Shown here piece by piece: positions 5,963 through 7,443 of a stretch of 7,443 nt of DNA. A program made the translations under genes and the position numbers. Source of the stretch: CAZUFB01 sp048173955 (lineage in GTDB: Bacteria; Actinomycetota; Coriobacteriia; Coriobacteriales; UMGS124); assembly GCA_048173955.1 (NCBI GenBank), contig DBEYOB010000136.1, forward strand, positions 1 to 7,443. The letters are read 5' to 3'. The notes below the pieces were generated by a model. The model had not been told where the DNA came from. It made no database searches and worked only from the letters and a program-made list of their open reading frames with translations. How positions within the stretch are numbered: position 1 is the first letter of the stretch; every line of letters starts with the position of its first letter.

Positions 5963-7341
5963 GCGGCGGCCTCTACGACTTCGTCAAGCCCGAGGTCGGC
6001 TACGAGCGCGCCGACGACGGCCTGACGGAGGGGCTCGTGCGGTCCATCTCCGCCAAGAAGGGCGAGCCGGCGTGGATGCTCGACCTGCGCCTGTCCTGCC
6101 TCGAGACGTACCGCCGCCTCGAGATGCCGGCCAACTGGGGCCCCTCGATCGACGGGCTCGACATGGACCGCATCTCGGCATATGTGGCGCCCAACGCCGG
6201 GCAGGCGGCGAGCTGGGACGACGTCCCCGAGGAGATCAAGGACACCTTCGAGCGCCTCGGCATCCCCGAGGCGGAGCGCGCGAGCCTCGCCGGGGTGGGC
6301 GCGCAGTACGACTCCGAGCTCGTCTACCACAACATGCGGGAGGAGGTCGCCGCGCAGGGCGTGGTCTACTCGGGCATCGAGGAGGCCCTTCACGGTCCGT
6401 ACGCCGACCTGGTCCGCGAGCGGTTCATGCGGCTGGTGCCGCCGGACGACCACAAGTTCGCCGCCCTGCACGGGGCGGTGTGGAGCGGCGGGTCGTTCGT
6501 CTACGTCCCGGCGGGCGTCAAGGTCGACTTCCCGCTCCAGAGCTACTTCCGCCTCAACGCCGCCGGGGCGGGGCAGTTCGAGCACACGCTCATCGTGCTC
6601 GAGGAGGGGGCGGACCTGCACTTCGTCGAGGGGTGCTCGGCGCCCAAGCACAACGTCGCCAACCTGCACGCCGGCTGCGTCGAGCTCTATGTGGGCAAAG
6701 GCGCCCGCCTGCGCTACTCGACGGTCGAGAACTGGTCGAAGAACATGTACAACCTCAACACCAAACGGGCGCGCGTCGAGGAGGACGGCGTCGTCGAGTG
6801 GGTCTCGGGTTCGTTCGGCAGCCATGTGAGCTACCTCTACCCGACCTCGGTCCTGGCGGGGGACCGCTCGCGGTGCGAGTACACCGGCATCACCTTCGCC
6901 GGGGCGGGCCAGAACCTCGACACCGGGACCAAGGTCGTGATGCTGGGCAGGCAGACGAGCTGCTCGGTGGAGGCCAAGTCGCTCAGCAAGGACGGCGGCG
7001 TCTCGACGTTCCGCAGCGCCGTGGTGGTGGGCCCGCGGGCCGAGCGCGCGAAGGCGACGGTGCGCTGCGCCTCGCTCATGCTCGACGACCGCAGCCGCAG
7101 CGACACGGTCCCGGCCATCGACGTGCGCTGCCCCACGGCGAGCGTCGGGCACGAGGCGACGATCGGCCGCATCTCGGACGACACGGTGACCTATCTCATG
7201 TCCCGCGGCATGACCGAGGGCGAGGCGCGGACGATGGTGGTGAACGGGTTCGCCAACCCCGTCTCCAAGGAGCTGCCGCTCGAATATGCCGTCGAGATGA
7301 ACAACCTGATCAAACTCGAGATGGAAGGGGCGCAGGGATGA
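5959..7341 (+). CDS. sufB: SufB, Fe-S cluster scaffold
   Basis: 460-residue SufB, the scaffold subunit of the SufBCD complex on which Fe-S clusters are built from SufS-derived sulfur. The middle and C-terminal halves form the characteristic beta-helix. Residues expected to be critical from E. coli SufB are present: Cys226 in VEGCSAP (equivalent to C254, sulfur entry), Cys370 in VRCASLML (equivalent to C405) and His398-Glu399 in GHEATIG (equivalent to H433/E434). The C-terminal SufC-binding end contains MVVNGFANPVSKELPLEYAVE (426-446), the conserved family block. These equivalences come from motif alignment by eye. Length is normal. ATG 5959 overlaps the sufC stop and has AAGGGGG 6 nt upstream; its TGA overlaps the next ATG. 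This indicates translational coupling along the operon. Confidence 0.96.
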   Translation: MSGGLYDFVKPEVGYERADDGLTEGLVRSISAKKGEPAWMLDLRLSCLETYRRLEMPANWGPSIDGLDMDRISAYVAPNAGQAASWDDVPEEIKDTFERLGIPEAERASLAGVGAQYDSELVYHNMREEVAAQGVVYSGIEEALHGPYADLVRERFMRLVPPDDHKFAALHGAVWSGGSFVYVPAGVKVDFPLQSYFRLNAAGAGQFEHTLIVLEEGADLHFVEGCSAPKHNVANLHAGCVELYVGKGARLRYSTVENWSKNMYNLNTKRARVEEDGVVEWVSGSFGSHVSYLYPTSVLAGDRSRCEYTGITFAGAGQNLDTGTKVVMLGRQTSCSVEAKSLSKDGGVSTFRSAVVVGPRAERAKATVRCASLMLDDRSRSDTVPAIDVRCPTASVGHEATIGRISDDTVTYLMSRGMTEGEARTMVVNGFANPVSKELPLEYAVEMNNLIKLEMEGAQG

Positions 7342-7443
7342 CGGGGTCCAACGACATGCTCCGGGGACGTCCGGAAGACCGGGGTTCCCACGTGCTCGGG
7401 CGGGTGAACGAGCCGGCGGCGCCGACCTGGAACCGTCTGGGGG
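7338..7443 (+). CDS. sufD: SufD-like protein, N-terminal fragment (cut by window end)
   Basis: 35 codons visible; the gene continues past the window edge. The start ATG 7338 overlaps the sufB TGA (ATGA) and has AAGGGG 7 nt upstream. The visible end, VNEPAAPTWNRLG (residues 23-35), matches the N-terminal (L/V)N-x-x-PAPTWN-x-L motif typical of SufD-like proteins in Gram-positive sufCBD operons. SufD pairs with SufB and SufC in the cluster assembly complex. The assignment rests on this short motif and on operon position after sufB, so the gene symbol is provisional. Confidence 0.75.
   Translation, partial: MTGSNDMLRGRPEDRGSHVLGRVNEPAAPTWNRLG

Noticed and set aside
5740..7152. 470-codon minus-strand frame opposite sufC/sufB
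   Set aside because: Antisense shadow of two well-identified suf genes; its composition is unlike real proteins.

Overview
The window is GC-rich, densely packed bacterial chromosome with GC-ending codons, strong Shine-Dalgarno sites and short AT-rich promoter islands. The gene set and protein style suggest a high-GC anaerobic actinobacterium of the Coriobacteriia/Eggerthellaceae type (Eggerthella or Gordonibacter relatives). This placement is inferred from protein style and from the sufC-sufB-sufD order; there is no rRNA or other phylogenetic marker. No phage, IS element, CRISPR array, tRNA or rRNA was seen.

Left half (1-3304), minus strand: an NhaC-type Na+/H+ antiporter (complete, stop codon at the window edge), an aldo/keto reductase with an intact catalytic tetrad, and a small cysteine-containing protein that resembles the TIGR04076 family. 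All three point left, with gaps of about 160 bp, and no convincing terminator lies between them. They may be partly co-transcribed, but nothing in the sequence ties them to one pathway.

Middle (3305-4887): a short intergenic region separates the small protein from a divergent AzgA-type NCS2 purine permease on the plus strand. It carries an AT-rich patch with an imperfect dyad. The permease gene starts at GTG behind a strong ribosome binding site and ends in a textbook intrinsic terminator.

Right part (4888-7443): a 235-bp leader with an AT-rich island, a perfect dyad and two predicted RNA hairpins precedes the SUF iron-sulfur cluster assembly operon: sufC (ATPase), sufB (scaffold) and the first 35 codons of a sufD-like gene cut by the window edge. 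The suf genes are joined by two ATGA stop/start overlaps, as expected for translationally coupled subunits of one SufBCD complex. The rest of the operon (typically a SufS desulfurase and a SufU/SufE-like partner) would lie beyond the window.

Most of the window is ordinary housekeeping and transport sequence. I do not see a clearly novel system. The items most worth a second look are the structured leader before sufC, which has no regulator gene beside it in the window, and the small cysteine protein divergent from the purine permease.
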